This document shows positions 34,455 to 43,846 of a stretch of DNA of 64,000 nt, piece by piece. The position numbers and the translations under genes are program-made. Location: contig NZ_QSEK01000004.1 of assembly GCF_003464165.1 (NCBI RefSeq), positions 42,169 to 106,168 of the forward strand, in the 5' to 3' direction. The stretch comes from Eubacterium sp. AM49-13BH (GTDB lineage Bacteria > Bacillota > Clostridia > Lachnospirales > Lachnospiraceae). The stretch's first letter is position 1. Each line of letters begins with the position of its first letter. The notes under the pieces are model-generated. The model was not told the origin of the DNA. It worked only from the letters and a program-made list of their open reading frames with translations, and did no database searches.

Positions 34455-34793
34455 TTACAATGCGTCTGTTCCGCGTTCACCGGTACGGATCCTTATGGCA
34501 TCATATACATCATATACGAAAATCTTACCATCTCCGTATTCACCGGTATTAATCTGGTCAATAACCTGATCGATGATTGCTTCGTAAGTTTCATCAGATA
34601 CAATAGACTCAACTTTTACTTTAGGAAGCAGGTTGCCACCGAAATCAACACCATTATATACCTGCTTGTGACCTCTCTGGCTTCCATATCCCATGATGTT
34701 AGATATCATGAGGCCGTGAGCACCGTTACTATTAAGGATGTTCTTTAAATCATCCAGTCTTTCAGGTCTGATAATAATCTCTAATTTTTTCAT
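34455..34793 (-). CDS. glnK: PII nitrogen regulatory protein (GlnB/GlnK-like)
   Basis: A 112-residue PII protein: KKLEIIIRPERLDDLKNIL opening, T-loop region GYGSQRGHKQVYNGVDFGGNLLPKVKVE, and B-loop TGEYGDGKIFVYDVYDAIRIRTGERG. PII trimers read 2-oxoglutarate and ATP/ADP and bind targets such as AmtB or nitrogen enzymes. At the place of the modifiable Tyr51 the T-loop reads VDFGGN, so uridylylation is unlikely. No amtB is adjacent. AAAGGAT precedes the start. Confidence 0.9.
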   Translation of the reverse strand: MKKLEIIIRPERLDDLKNILNSNGAHGLMISNIMGYGSQRGHKQVYNGVDFGGNLLPKVKVESIVSDETYEAIIDQVIDQINTGEYGDGKIFVYDVYDAIRIRTGERGTDAL

Positions 34794-34915
34794 AGATAAT
34801 ATCCTTTCGTACTGACGACATTATTAAAACACTGTAAAGATTAAAAGTCAACGCTATTCAGGCATAAACGAATAATGTTAATATTATAACTGCAATCATA
34901 AAAAATGTTAAGCAA

Positions 34916-35458
34916 TTAATCCTCATATAGCTGCTTGCTTGTAGAAAAAACAGAAAAACAATAATACATGGTAATTATTATTATAAGAGCTTCAACAAGT
35001 ATTGAGTAAACAGTTGTTGAAGCTTTAAAAGCAAAATAGTGGATAAAAATTCCTGCTGACAGTAAAAGCCATGTTATCTGATAATTTCTGGTAACGGCAT
35101 TCTTTTCCTGTATACGGGCTTCCATTATAAGAGCTTCAGTGTAGTAATAAGTGAAATAAATTGCAAATACGACACTTATACCAATTGCTATTGAATACAT
35201 TGTTTCAGGTGATGAAGGCCAGTCGCGCGATATGAGATACTGGGAAAGTACAGCACTGATAAGTCCGGCAACAGAAAGAGCCATACCTTTCTTAAATCTT
35301 GAGTTAAGCGATTTCAAATCCTTCATGCCAATAAATATTAAAATATATCCCACAATGTCATTAGTGATATCAATGTGTACTGGACCGATTGATATCCAAA
35401 ATCTTGTACAAATCAGGAAAATACCAATAAGCACCAATAATGAGTTCTTTTTGTTCAT
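34916..35458 (-). CDS. Polytopic membrane protein of unknown function
   Basis: A 180-residue protein with five or six transmembrane helices. The first part (GPVHIDITNDIVGYILIFIGMKDL) resembles small clostridial membrane proteins in which a conserved Asp/Asn-Asp sits in the membrane, then a charged loop (SLNSRFKKG). I have no family name with certainty. It is monocistronic; the start at 35458 is the first Met after the leader. Confidence 0.55.
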   Translation of the reverse strand: MNKKNSLLVLIGIFLICTRFWISIGPVHIDITNDIVGYILIFIGMKDLKSLNSRFKKGMALSVAGLISAVLSQYLISRDWPSSPETMYSIAIGISVVFAIYFTYYYTEALIMEARIQEKNAVTRNYQITWLLLSAGIFIHYFAFKASTTVYSILVEALIIIITMYYCFSVFSTSKQLYED

Positions 35459-35632
35459 ATTATTAATGTACTCCTTATTATAAAATCTTTTTTGATGAAT
35501 ATATGTTTTTATTCTAAGTTAATATGCAAAAGAGGTCAACGAAAAAGGGGGGATTTATAAAAATTTAATAATGATTACTAGATTTTTTAAAATAAAGTAC
35601 AAGGATGTAATAAAGGCGGAAAGGAGTCAGCT

Positions 35633-35791
35633 ATGTCAGTAAGTGGAATTAATATAAATTCGTATTACAATAACAGCTATAAAGCAGTAACTGTGTCAGA
35701 TAATGAACAGTTGTCAGTAATACAGGAAGCTGCTGTAACACAGGAACAGACAGATGCTGGCGGTACAGTAACCCTTAAGATGATGGAGTAG
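35633..35791 (+). CDS. Small hypothetical protein, 52 residues
   Basis: ATG at 35633 behind AAAGGAG. The product, opening SVSGININSYYNNSYKAVTV and ending GGTVTLKMME, is rich in Ser/Asn/Tyr and Gln, with no signal peptide and no Cys. It might be related to small motility- or surface-associated proteins of Lachnospiraceae, but that is a guess. Support is the ribosome binding site and the clean frame. Confidence 0.45.
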   Translation: MSVSGININSYYNNSYKAVTVSDNEQLSVIQEAAVTQEQTDAGGTVTLKMME

Positions 35792-35832
35792 ACGAGGATT
35801 ATAACACTTTTTAAATTTTTTGAAAAAAGTGC

Positions 35833-35861
35833 TTGCATTCCTGAAAATATTCATGTATAAT
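35833..35861 (+). promoter_or_regulatory. tRNA promoter
   Basis: TTGCAT (35833-35838), a 17-bp spacer and a perfect TATAAT (35856-35861). The tRNA begins 20 bp after the -10 box. Confidence 0.8.
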
Positions 35862-35881
35862 ACAGCATGTCGTCACGATAT

Positions 35882-35954
35882 TGGGCTTTCGCCAAGTGGT
35901 AAGGCACTGGATTCTGATTCCAGCATTTCGGGGGTTCGAATCCCTCAAGCCCAG
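35882..35954 (+). tRNA. trnQ: tRNA-Gln (anticodon CTG)
   Basis: Cloverleaf fits: acceptor TGGGCTT (35882-35888) with AAGCCCA (35947-35953), D-stem GCC/GGC, anticodon stem CTGGA/TCCAG with loop TTCTGAT (anticodon CTG), and T-arm GGGGG-TTCGAAT-CCCTC. The 3' CCA is not encoded. It reads CAG codons. Confidence 0.92.
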
Positions 35955-35959
35955 CTAGA

Positions 35960-35990
35960 AACCTCTCGTAGTCATACGGGAGGTTTTTTT
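35960..35990 (+). terminator. Terminator after tRNA-Gln
   Basis: AACCTCTCGTA-GTCA-TACGGGAGGTT stem (one G-U) followed by a T run. Confidence 0.88.
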
Positions 35991-36089
35991 GTGCGAGTAG
36001 CGATGAGAATAAACGTAGAAAGGCAACAGCCATACTTGCACTGAAATTATTATGAAAGGGCTGGTGAAGCTGCCAGCATAGGTGTTGTT

Positions 36090-36917
36090 ATGATAGAGTT
36101 AGGAAAAACACAGTGTCTTAACATTGTAAAGGTAACAGATTTCGGAGTATATCTTGGAACAGAAGAAGATAAAGTCCTTCTTCCTAAAAAACAGGTTCCA
36201 GATGATGTTGAAGTGGGAGATGCTCTCACAGTATTTGTTTACAGGGATTCAAGCGACAGACTTATTGCAACTACTAATAAGCCAAAGATTCAGCTTGGAG
36301 AACTTAAGAGACTTAAAGTATCACAGGTTACAGGTATTGGCGCATTTCTTGACTGGGGACTTGAAAAAGACCTTCTAATGCCATACAAGGAACAGACAAC
36401 ACATGTATCAGAAGGCTCAGAGTACCTTGTTGCTCTCTACATAGATAAGAGCGGCAGACTTGCAGCTACTATGAGAATTAACAAATATCTTGAAAAGTCA
36501 GAGACACTTGTAAAAGACAGTGCGGTTACAGGTACTATAATAGGAATAACTCCAGATTACAGAGCGTATGTTGCAGTTGAAGATAAGTACGACGCATTTA
36601 TTCCTATGTCAGAAGTATTTGAGCCACTTAGTGTCGGTGAGGTTATTCACGGACGTGTTTCAAGAGTAAGAGAAGATGGAAAACTTGTTATAAGCCTTAA
36701 GCAGAAGGCTTATATACAGATGGACGAGGATTCAGTCCAGATATATGATACCATAGTAAAGAAGGGTGGCAGTCTTGGATTTACAGACAAGGCAGACCCT
36801 GAGATTATCAAGAAACATTTTAATATGAGTAAAAATGCTTTCAAGAGAGCTGTGGGAAGACTGCTTAAAGAAGGCAAAATTGAGATAACACAGGATTCAA
36901 TAATTCTTAAAAAATAG
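36090..36917 (+). CDS. cvfB: S1-domain RNA-binding protein, CvfB/YitL family
   Basis: A 275-residue protein with three S1-like OB folds: residues 1-60 (LNIVKVTDFGVYLGTEEDKVLLPKKQ), 65-130 (LKRLKVSQVTGIGAFLDWGLEKDLLMP) and 145-215 (TGTIIGITPDYRAYVAVEDKYDAFIPMSE). A C-terminal winged helix follows (GFTDKADPEIIKKHFNMSKNAFKRAVGRLLKEGKIEI). This order is diagnostic of CvfB, an RNA-binding virulence and stress regulator in Staphylococcus. It is transcribed alone after the tRNA. Confidence 0.9.
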   Translation: MIELGKTQCLNIVKVTDFGVYLGTEEDKVLLPKKQVPDDVEVGDALTVFVYRDSSDRLIATTNKPKIQLGELKRLKVSQVTGIGAFLDWGLEKDLLMPYKEQTTHVSEGSEYLVALYIDKSGRLAATMRINKYLEKSETLVKDSAVTGTIIGITPDYRAYVAVEDKYDAFIPMSEVFEPLSVGEVIHGRVSRVREDGKLVISLKQKAYIQMDEDSVQIYDTIVKKGGSLGFTDKADPEIIKKHFNMSKNAFKRAVGRLLKEGKIEITQDSIILKK

Positions 36918-37026
36918 TTCCATAGAATTAGCTTCTTTAATCAATATCTTGAATGAATATGACGATTGCGGTACAATATATTCAATGCGTTTGTAACGTA
37001 AAATATGTTGAAATAAGGAGACTATT

Positions 37027-37404
37027 ATGCAGAAAGTAATCAGTACAGACAAGGCACCAAGTGCAATCGGACCATATTCACAGGCTATCGAGATTAACAA
37101 TATGGTATATACATCAGGAGTTATCCCTGTAATACCAGCTACAGGTGAAATCGCAGAAGGTGGAGTTGAGGCTCAGGCTGAGCAGGCATTCCAGAACCTC
37201 TGCAATCTTGTTGAGGCTTCAGGTTCTAAGGTGGAGAATATTGTTAAGACAACAGTATTTATTAAGGAAATGAATGATTTCGGTAAGATTAATGAAATCT
37301 ATAAGAAATATTTTAAGGAGCCATTTCCAGCGCGTTCATGCGTAGAAGTTGCTAGACTTCCTAAGGATGTTCTTCTTGAAGTGGAAGCAATTGCATGGAA
37401 GTAA
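37027..37404 (+). CDS. ridA: RidA family reactive intermediate/imine deaminase
   Basis: A 125-residue trimeric enzyme of the YjgF/YER057c/UK114 family. STDKAPSAIGPYSQAIEINNMVYTSG and the catalytic Arg motif PARSCVEVARLPKDVLLEVEAIA are clear. It hydrolyses 2-aminoacrylate made by PLP enzymes, protecting them from inactivation. AAGGAG precedes the ATG. It overlaps the CPBP protease by 10 bp. Confidence 0.93.
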   Translation: MQKVISTDKAPSAIGPYSQAIEINNMVYTSGVIPVIPATGEIAEGGVEAQAEQAFQNLCNLVEASGSKVENIVKTTVFIKEMNDFGKINEIYKKYFKEPFPARSCVEVARLPKDVLLEVEAIAWK

Positions 37405-38354
37405 GAAAAGTTAATGGCTTCTTTATTATATTTGTAATAGGTTATATCGGGCTGTCTGTTGTGTGTGCATCAATTATGGGATATGCACAGAATGCAGGTA
37501 TCGCTGTGCCTGACTGGATTCAGTATGTTATGTCAGAAGGGATAATTCTGCTTATTGCAATTATATATATGATTGTTCAGAAGATTGACCCCATTACGGA
37601 GATTCCTTATAAAAGAATAAGTATTGTTGATATTGTTCTTTCACTTGTTGCAGGATATTGTCTTATTCCGGCAGTATTATTAATAAGTAATCTTAGCATG
37701 TTGTTTTCAACCAATTATCTTGAGGAGGGAACAACAACACTGCTTACATATCCATTTGCGATGCAGGTTATATTGCTGGCAGTTATTCCACCGCTTGTAG
37801 AAGAGCTTATATTCCGTGGGATATTCTTTGGCTCTTACAGGAAAGCCGGAATGACAGGTGCGGCACTAATGAGCGGATTATTATTCGGATGTTTTCATCT
37901 CAATATTAATCAGGCATTGTACGCATTTGTTATGGGAATTGTGTTCGCATATATGGTTGAGGCTACAGGTTCTTTGTGGTCGTCAGTTATTGCACATTTT
38001 GCAGTTAATACATATTCAATAGGAATTGTACAGCTTCTGAAGATGGCAGGCATGTACACCGCAGATGGCCAGGTATCGGGAGTGGCTGAAAGCGAAGCTG
38101 AACTCGCGGCATCTACGGGTACTCTCACAACAGTAATCCAGATGATTATACTTGCTGTTGTGGCTGCCGCATTTATGATGCTTGCAATTGTATGCATTAA
38201 GACTATGGCAAAAAGACATGGTAATCTTGAGAAAATCAGATTCAGTGGAATCAGATTATCTCATATAAAGAATTATTTTACGGCTCCGGTTGTTGTGGGG
38301 ATTGTAATATGCGTGATGTATATGATAACCTTGGAATTAGCTGGTACCCTATAG
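37395..38354 (+). CDS. CPBP family intramembrane metalloprotease
   Basis: A 319-residue protein with about eight membrane helices. The Abi/CPBP motifs are present: EELIFRG (residues about 137-143, motif 1 with catalytic Glu-Glu and Arg), GCFHLNINQALYAFVMG (motif 2 His) and VIAHFAVNTYS (motif 3 HxxxN). It is homologous to Rce1 prenyl proteases; some act in bacteriocin self-immunity. The start overlaps ridA, so it is translationally coupled, though no functional link is known. Confidence 0.88.
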   Translation: MEVRKVNGFFIIFVIGYIGLSVVCASIMGYAQNAGIAVPDWIQYVMSEGIILLIAIIYMIVQKIDPITEIPYKRISIVDIVLSLVAGYCLIPAVLLISNLSMLFSTNYLEEGTTTLLTYPFAMQVILLAVIPPLVEELIFRGIFFGSYRKAGMTGAALMSGLLFGCFHLNINQALYAFVMGIVFAYMVEATGSLWSSVIAHFAVNTYSIGIVQLLKMAGMYTADGQVSGVAESEAELAASTGTLTTVIQMIILAVVAAAFMMLAIVCIKTMAKRHGNLEKIRFSGIRLSHIKNYFTAPVVVGIVICVMYMITLELAGTL

Positions 38355-38569
38355 ATGCGATTGAGTAGGCATATTGCATTAGTGATGTTTGCAGATAAAA
38401 GCCTGATAAATTTGTACAATTTATACATAAGCGGACTTGCTATGGTAAATTTGCAAAAAAAACGCGGAAAAGATTTGTAAAAATGTCATGTGGTAAAAAA
38501 GTCCTATATAGTGTATTATAATCACATCAAAAGCGCAAAGGCGCATTTATATTAGGAGGATATTTAATA

Positions 38570-39685
38570 ATGGCAAGTTTATCGCTTAAGAATGTTTGTA
38601 AAGTATATCCTAACGGTTTCGTAGCTGTTAAGGATTTTAATCTTGAAATTGCTGATCAGGAGTTCATCATCTTCGTTGGACCTTCAGGATGTGGTAAGTC
38701 TACTACACTTCGTATGATCGCAGGTCTTGAGGAAATCAGCTCAGGTGAGTTATGGATCGGTGATAAGATGGTTAACGATGTAGAGCCTAAGGACAGAGAT
38801 ATCGCTATGGTATTCCAGAACTACGCTCTTTATCCACATATGTCAGTATATGATAACATGGCTTTCGGTCTTAAGTTAAGAAAAGTTCCTAAGGCAGAGA
38901 TCGACAAGGCTGTACATGAAGCTGCTAAGATTCTTGATATCGAGCACCTTCTTGATCGTAAGCCAAAGGCTCTTTCAGGTGGTCAGAGACAGAGAGTTGC
39001 TATGGGACGTGCTATCGTTCGTAGCCCTAAGGTATTCCTTATGGATGAGCCTCTTTCAAACCTTGATGCTAAGTTAAGAGTACAGATGCGTGTTGAGATT
39101 TCTAAGCTTCACCAGAGATTACAGACAACTATCATCTACGTAACACATGACCAGACAGAGGCTATGACACTTGGTACAAGAATCGTAGTTCTTAAGGATG
39201 GTATCATTCAGCAGGTAGATACACCTCAGAACCTTTACAATACACCTAACAACATATTCGTTGCTGGATTCATCGGATCACCTCAGATGAACCTTATCGA
39301 CGCAGAAGTTAAGGCTAACGGTTCACAGGTTGACCTTGTACTTTCTGATACAGTTACAATTACTCTTCCAGTTGAGAAGAGCAAGAAGCTTATCGATGGC
39401 AACTATGTTGGTAAGACAGTTGTAGTTGGTATCCGTCCAGAGGATGTTAAGGATGATGCAGAATTCATCGCTAAGAATGCAGATTCTAAGTTTACAGCTA
39501 CAGTTAAGGTATACGAATTACTTGGTGCAGAAGTTAACCTTCACTATGAAATCGGTGATGTAACATGTACAGCTAAGGTAAATCCTCGTACAACAGCAAG
39601 ACCTGGTGATGAAGTAACATTTGCTATGGATGTTGAAAGACTTCATGTATTCGATAAGGAAACAGAAATCGTTATCACACACTAA
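38570..39685 (+). CDS. msmK: Carbohydrate ABC transporter ATP-binding protein, MsmK/UgpC type
   Basis: A 371-residue CUT1-type ATPase: Walker A GPSGCGKST, Q-loop VFQNYALYPHMSVYDNMAFGL, signature LSGGQRQRV, Walker B VFLMDEPLSNLD, H-loop THDQTEAM. The C-terminal regulatory TOBE/OB domain starts about residue 240 (GIRPED at about 285). The gene stands alone with its own terminator, as for the shared ATPase serving several sugar importers in Firmicutes. Its codon use (AAG, GGT, strongly biased) suggests high expression. AGGAGG is at the start; a TATAAT is at 38516-38521. Confidence 0.92.
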   Translation: MASLSLKNVCKVYPNGFVAVKDFNLEIADQEFIIFVGPSGCGKSTTLRMIAGLEEISSGELWIGDKMVNDVEPKDRDIAMVFQNYALYPHMSVYDNMAFGLKLRKVPKAEIDKAVHEAAKILDIEHLLDRKPKALSGGQRQRVAMGRAIVRSPKVFLMDEPLSNLDAKLRVQMRVEISKLHQRLQTTIIYVTHDQTEAMTLGTRIVVLKDGIIQQVDTPQNLYNTPNNIFVAGFIGSPQMNLIDAEVKANGSQVDLVLSDTVTITLPVEKSKKLIDGNYVGKTVVVGIRPEDVKDDAEFIAKNADSKFTATVKVYELLGAEVNLHYEIGDVTCTAKVNPRTTARPGDEVTFAMDVERLHVFDKETEIVITH

Positions 39686-39708
39686 TTATTAAATGAATCT
39701 TAATTATG

Positions 39709-39749
39709 AAGGGGAAATGCAATAAATTTGCATTTCCCCTTTTTTTTTT
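39709..39749 (+). terminator. Terminator after msmK
   Basis: GGGGAAATGC / GCATTTCCCC 10-bp perfect stem followed by a run of ten T. Confidence 0.93.
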
Positions 39750-39819
39750 GCCGTTTTGCTTTACAATAAGATAGAATATGTACGAATAAAAGGTAAGTGG
39801 TAGACAGAAAGGGATAACA

Positions 39820-40293
39820 ATGATATCTAATAGAATTTTACAGACAACTGTAGATGGACTTAAGGCTATTTCACGAGTGGATTTGTGCATTGTGGATGCA
39901 GATAAGAATGTTGCAGCCAAGACTTTTGATAATGTTTCAGAATGCCTTGCGGATGCGATTAGTTTTATTGATTCGCCAGCAGAAAGTCAGGCAGTTAATG
40001 GTTTTCAGTTTTTTAAGGTTGAAGATGATGGCAATCTTGAATATATAATCATGGCAAGAGGAACAAGTGATGATGTATATATGGTTGGAAAGCTTACTGC
40101 ATTTCAGATACAGAATTTACTTGTGGCATATAAGGAAAGATTTGATAAGGATAACTTTATCAAGAATCTTCTTCTTGATAATCTTCTTCGAGTTGATATG
40201 TATACAAGAGCAGAGAAACTTCATATTGAACTGATGTTAAGAGAGTTGTATATATTATTGAGACTAAGCACGAAAAGGATACTAATGCTTTAG
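39820..40293 (+). CDS. CdaR/PucR-type transcriptional regulator, N-terminal part (frameshifted gene 39820-40910)
   Basis: The N-terminal 140 residues (MISNRILQTTVDGLKAISRVDLCIVDADKNVAAKTFD) are the CdaR sugar-diacid-recognition-like sensor domain. At about 40230 the frame shifts: after AEKLHIE the coding sense continues one base over as DVKRVVYIIETKHEKDTNALE. One missing base restores a protein of about 363 residues. CdaR-type regulators sense organic acids in some bacteria; here the gene follows msmK and precedes ftsE with no obvious regulon. Confidence 0.8.
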   Translation: MISNRILQTTVDGLKAISRVDLCIVDADKNVAAKTFDNVSECLADAISFIDSPAESQAVNGFQFFKVEDDGNLEYIIMARGTSDDVYMVGKLTAFQIQNLLVAYKERFDKDNFIKNLLLDNLLRVDMYTRAEKLHIELMLRELYILLRLSTKRILML

Positions 40294-40910
40294 AGACAGT
40301 AAGAACTCTTTTTGCTAATAAAACAAGAGATTTCATTACAGCAGTTGACGAGAAGAGTATAATTCTTGTTAAGGAAGTTAAGGGTAATGAATCATATGAA
40401 GAACTTGATAAGACAGCTGATGTTATAATTGATATGTTAAGCACTGAGGCGATGAGTGCGGCACATGTTGCTTATGGTACAATTGTTAATGATATAAGAG
40501 AGGTTTCAAGATCTTACAAGGAAGCTAAGATGGCACTTGATGTTGGAAAAATTTTCTACAGCAACAAGAATGTTGTTGCTTACAACAGATTAGGAATAGG
40601 CCGTCTTATATATCAGCTTCCTATACCATTATGTCAGATGTTCATTAAGGAGATATTTGAAGGAAAGGCTCCTGATGATTTTGATGATGAGACTCTGTCA
40701 ACAATTAACAAGTTCTTTGAGAACAGCCTTAATGTTTCAGAGACATCAAGACAGCTTTACATTCACAGAAATACACTTGTTTACAGACTAGATAAGATAC
40801 AGAAGATAACCGGACTTGACCTCAGAGTGTTTGATGATGCAATAACATTTAAGATTGCTCTTATGGTAGTTAAGTACATGAAGTATATGGAAAGTAAAGA
40901 TACATTTTAG
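40232..40910 (+). CDS. CdaR/PucR-type regulator, C-terminal part with PucR HTH (after frameshift)
   Basis: From about 40232 the frame reads VVYIIETKHEKDTNALETVRTLFANKTRDFITAVDE and continues through a GGDEF-like fold to the PucR C-terminal helix-turn-helix, NKFFENSLNVSETSRQLYIHRNTLVYRLDKIQKITGLDLR. This belongs to the gene starting at 39820. The first Met in this frame is at 40434 and lacks a ribosome binding site. Confidence 0.8.
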
Positions 40911-40932
40911 TGATTTTTGGAGGAAATGATAC

Positions 40933-41619
40933 ATGATAATCATGGAAGATGTTACGAAGACATATTCCACTGGCGTTGCTGCGCTTAATGGAATTAATCT
41001 TCACATCCAGAAAGGTGAATTCGTATTTATAGTAGGTAAGAGTGGTTCAGGTAAGTCGACTCTTATCAAACTATTACTTAAGGAATTAGATCCTACATCA
41101 GGTAAGATATATGTTAATAAGAAATATCTCAATAAGATAACAAGAAAGAAGCTTCCGTATCTTAGAAGAGATATTGGTGTAGTATTCCAGGATTTCCGTC
41201 TGTTACCGGACAGAAACGTATATGAGAATATCGCATTTGCACAGAAGGTAGTAGAAGCTCCTAACAGAAAGATTAAGTCAAGAGTACTTGCGATGCTTTC
41301 TATGGTAGGACTTCTTGACAAATACAAGGCTTTTCCTAATGAGTTATCAGGTGGTGAGCAGCAGAGAATCGCAATTGCAAGAGCGCTGGTTAACAAGCCG
41401 GCTATATTGTTGTGCGACGAGCCAACAGGTAACCTTGATCCTGCCAATTCTAATGAAATCATGAAGATTCTTAATCAGGTTAATAAGCAGGGAACAACAG
41501 TACTTGTAGTTACCCATAATATGGAGATAGTTCAGCAGATGAAGAAGAGAACTATTACTATGAGTGAAGGAAAGATTATCAGCGATCAGGAAAAGGGTGG
41601 TTATTTCTATGAAGATTAG
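40933..41619 (+). CDS. ftsE: Cell division ATP-binding protein FtsE
   Basis: A 228-residue ABC ATPase: Walker A GKSGSGKST, FtsE-type block RRDIGVVFQDFRLLPDRNVYENIAFA, signature LSGGEQQR, Walker B LLCDEPTGNLDP. With FtsX it forms a membrane complex at the division site that activates peptidoglycan hydrolases outside the cell. GGAGGAAA precedes the start. It overlaps ftsX by 11 bp, and an EnvC-like hydrolase follows. Confidence 0.93.
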   Translation: MIIMEDVTKTYSTGVAALNGINLHIQKGEFVFIVGKSGSGKSTLIKLLLKELDPTSGKIYVNKKYLNKITRKKLPYLRRDIGVVFQDFRLLPDRNVYENIAFAQKVVEAPNRKIKSRVLAMLSMVGLLDKYKAFPNELSGGEQQRIAIARALVNKPAILLCDEPTGNLDPANSNEIMKILNQVNKQGTTVLVVTHNMEIVQQMKKRTITMSEGKIISDQEKGGYFYED

Positions 41620-42517
41620 GTCATTAGCATATCATATTAAAGATGGATTTAAGAACATCCATCGTAATAAGATGTTCTCACTGGCATCAATAGCAACAAT
41701 TACAGCATGTATATTCCTTTTTGGAGTATTCTATTCTATAGTGGTTAATTTTCAGTATATGATTAAGAAGGCCGAGACAGAGGTCTGTGTAACAGTTTTC
41801 TTTGATGAAAATCTCAGCGAGACAGATATTAAGAAGCTTGGAGATGATATAAGCAAAAGAGAAGAAGTATCAAGAGTTCAATATGTATCAGCTGATGATG
41901 CATGGGAAAGCTTCAAAGGTGAGTATTTCGCCGCATATCCTGAACTTGCAGAAGGCTTCAAGGATGATAATCCTTTAGCTAATTCTTCTTCTTATGAAGT
42001 ATATCTTAAAGATGCAAGTAATCAGGGTACACTGGTTAAGTATCTTGAGAATAAGGATGGAATAAGACAGGTTAACCGTTCAGAGGTTACAGCAAGCGGA
42101 CTTGCCAGTGCAGCAAGACTTGTAAGTTATGTTGCAGTTGCAGTAATTGTTGTTCTTCTGGCGGTATCTATATTCCTTATTACTAATACAATTGTCATTG
42201 GTATTACGGTACGAAAAGATGAGATATCAATCATGAAATATATAGGAGCTACAGATGCATTTGTTAATGCACCATTCTTCGTAGAAGGTATTGTTATAGG
42301 ACTTATAGGTGCTGTTATTCCGGTAGCAATATTGAGATATATTTATGGTGGGGTTGTTAATTTTGTTCTTGGAAAATTCTCTGTTTTACAGAATATATTA
42401 GCATTTATGCCAGCATCAGAAGTATTTGAGGTACTTATTCCGGTAGCTGTTATTCTTGGAATTGGTATTGGTCTTATAGGAAGTTTCTTTGCTGTAAGAA
42501 AGCATGCCGATGTATAG
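41609..42517 (+). CDS. ftsX: Cell division protein FtsX
   Basis: A 302-residue permease-like protein. Topology is typical: cytoplasmic N-terminus (KIRSLAYHIKDGFKNIHRNKMFSLASIATI), first helix, a large extracellular domain of about 110 residues, then three helices near the C-terminus with KDEISIMKYIGATDAFV. The ATG at 41609 follows GGGTGG and overlaps the end of ftsE; earlier in-frame codons lie in ftsE. The extracellular loop would activate the M23 hydrolase encoded next. Confidence 0.92.
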   Translation: MKIRSLAYHIKDGFKNIHRNKMFSLASIATITACIFLFGVFYSIVVNFQYMIKKAETEVCVTVFFDENLSETDIKKLGDDISKREEVSRVQYVSADDAWESFKGEYFAAYPELAEGFKDDNPLANSSSYEVYLKDASNQGTLVKYLENKDGIRQVNRSEVTASGLASAARLVSYVAVAVIVVLLAVSIFLITNTIVIGITVRKDEISIMKYIGATDAFVNAPFFVEGIVIGLIGAVIPVAILRYIYGGVVNFVLGKFSVLQNILAFMPASEVFEVLIPVAVILGIGIGLIGSFFAVRKHADV

Positions 42518-42609
42518 TTTCGGATAGTTTTTGGGGGCTTTTGCAAACGGATGCAGAAGTCCCTGTTTGTTTTTAGAAAACATTTTAATTATGGTAAAGG
42601 AGTGGCTGT

Positions 42610-43824
42610 ATGGAGAAAGCACTGTTTCGGAACAATTTAATAAAGAAAATAACAGCGGCACTCATGATTGTAATGTTGCTTATACCGTATTGTTTTGCAC
42701 AGGTTACATTTGGAGATAATAAATCGGATCTGAAGAATGCCCAGAACCAGCAGAATGATATACAGAATAAAAAGAAAGAAACAGAAGACAAGATTGCTCA
42801 GCTTAAGGCGCAGAGTTCGGACCTTACATCTCTTATTCAGGGACTGGATGCCCAGATGGGAGAATTGTCAGCGTCATTAGATGATATTAATACCCAGATT
42901 GCAACATTAGAGGCTGAGATTGAGGAGACACAGGCACAGCTTGAGCAGGCTGAGGCTGATAAGGAAAGCCGGTATGAGGCTATGAAGCTTCGAATCCAGT
43001 TTATGTATGAGCATAATGATTATACATATGTTGAGGTGCTTTTATCATCAGAGAGTATGGCGGATATGCTTAATAAATTTGAGTATATTAATAAGATATC
43101 AGAGTATGACAGACAGATGCTTGAGGAATATCAGTCAACGATTAATCTGATATCATCTTCTAAAGTAAAGCTTGAAGAAGATAAAGAGACTCTGACTGCC
43201 AGTCAGGAGGCACTTCAGGCACAGGTTGATGCACTTGAGGTTGTCCAGAATGAGAAGACTGCCCAGCTTAATGCTTTGAGTAAGAATACGGCTGATCAGG
43301 TGGCTTATAAGAAACAGCTCGAAGCTGACGAGAAGAAGCTCGATGCAGAGATTGCTTCTATAACAGCCAAGATTAAGGCAGAGGAAGCAAGCGGAGTTAC
43401 TCCGTCTAACAGATATGATGGCGGAACTTTCAAATGGCCAACAACAAGTACAAGAATAACTTCTCCATACGGAGATACATCTGACAGAACTTCACCGCAT
43501 AAAGGTGTGGATATTGGAGCGGTCAGGGCAGGAGTTTCAGGTGATCCTGTATATGCAGCTTATGACGGTAAAGTTGTTATTGCACACAGACAGAGTGAGT
43601 ATTACTCAACAGCGGGTAATTATGTGATGATTTATCATGGTAATGGACTGTATACGAGATACCTGCATCTTGATAGTTTAAATGTATCAGTAGGAGCCCA
43701 GGTGACGAAAGGACAGAAGATTGGTGTTATGGGTAATACGGGTAATTCATTTGGCGCGCATCTGCATTTTGATGTAATGCTCAATGGTTCATATGTTAAT
43801 CCTATGCCATATTTTAATAAATAA
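42610..43824 (+). CDS. Murein hydrolase activator/M23 peptidase, EnvC-like
   Basis: A 404-residue secreted protein. A signal peptide ends near residue 32. Residues 36-260 form a long coiled coil (DIQNKKKETEDKIAQLKAQSSDLTSLIQ onward), as in EnvC and PcsB, which dock on FtsX. The C-terminus is an M23/LytM domain with HKGVDIG and HLHFDV metal motifs (about 300-400), intact enough for catalysis. Position directly after ftsEX supports a role in septal peptidoglycan cleavage controlled by FtsEX. Confidence 0.92.
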   Translation: MEKALFRNNLIKKITAALMIVMLLIPYCFAQVTFGDNKSDLKNAQNQQNDIQNKKKETEDKIAQLKAQSSDLTSLIQGLDAQMGELSASLDDINTQIATLEAEIEETQAQLEQAEADKESRYEAMKLRIQFMYEHNDYTYVEVLLSSESMADMLNKFEYINKISEYDRQMLEEYQSTINLISSSKVKLEEDKETLTASQEALQAQVDALEVVQNEKTAQLNALSKNTADQVAYKKQLEADEKKLDAEIASITAKIKAEEASGVTPSNRYDGGTFKWPTTSTRITSPYGDTSDRTSPHKGVDIGAVRAGVSGDPVYAAYDGKVVIAHRQSEYYSTAGNYVMIYHGNGLYTRYLHLDSLNVSVGAQVTKGQKIGVMGNTGNSFGAHLHFDVMLNGSYVNPMPYFNK

Positions 43825-43846
43825 TTCAACTTAACAGGAGGACTCA

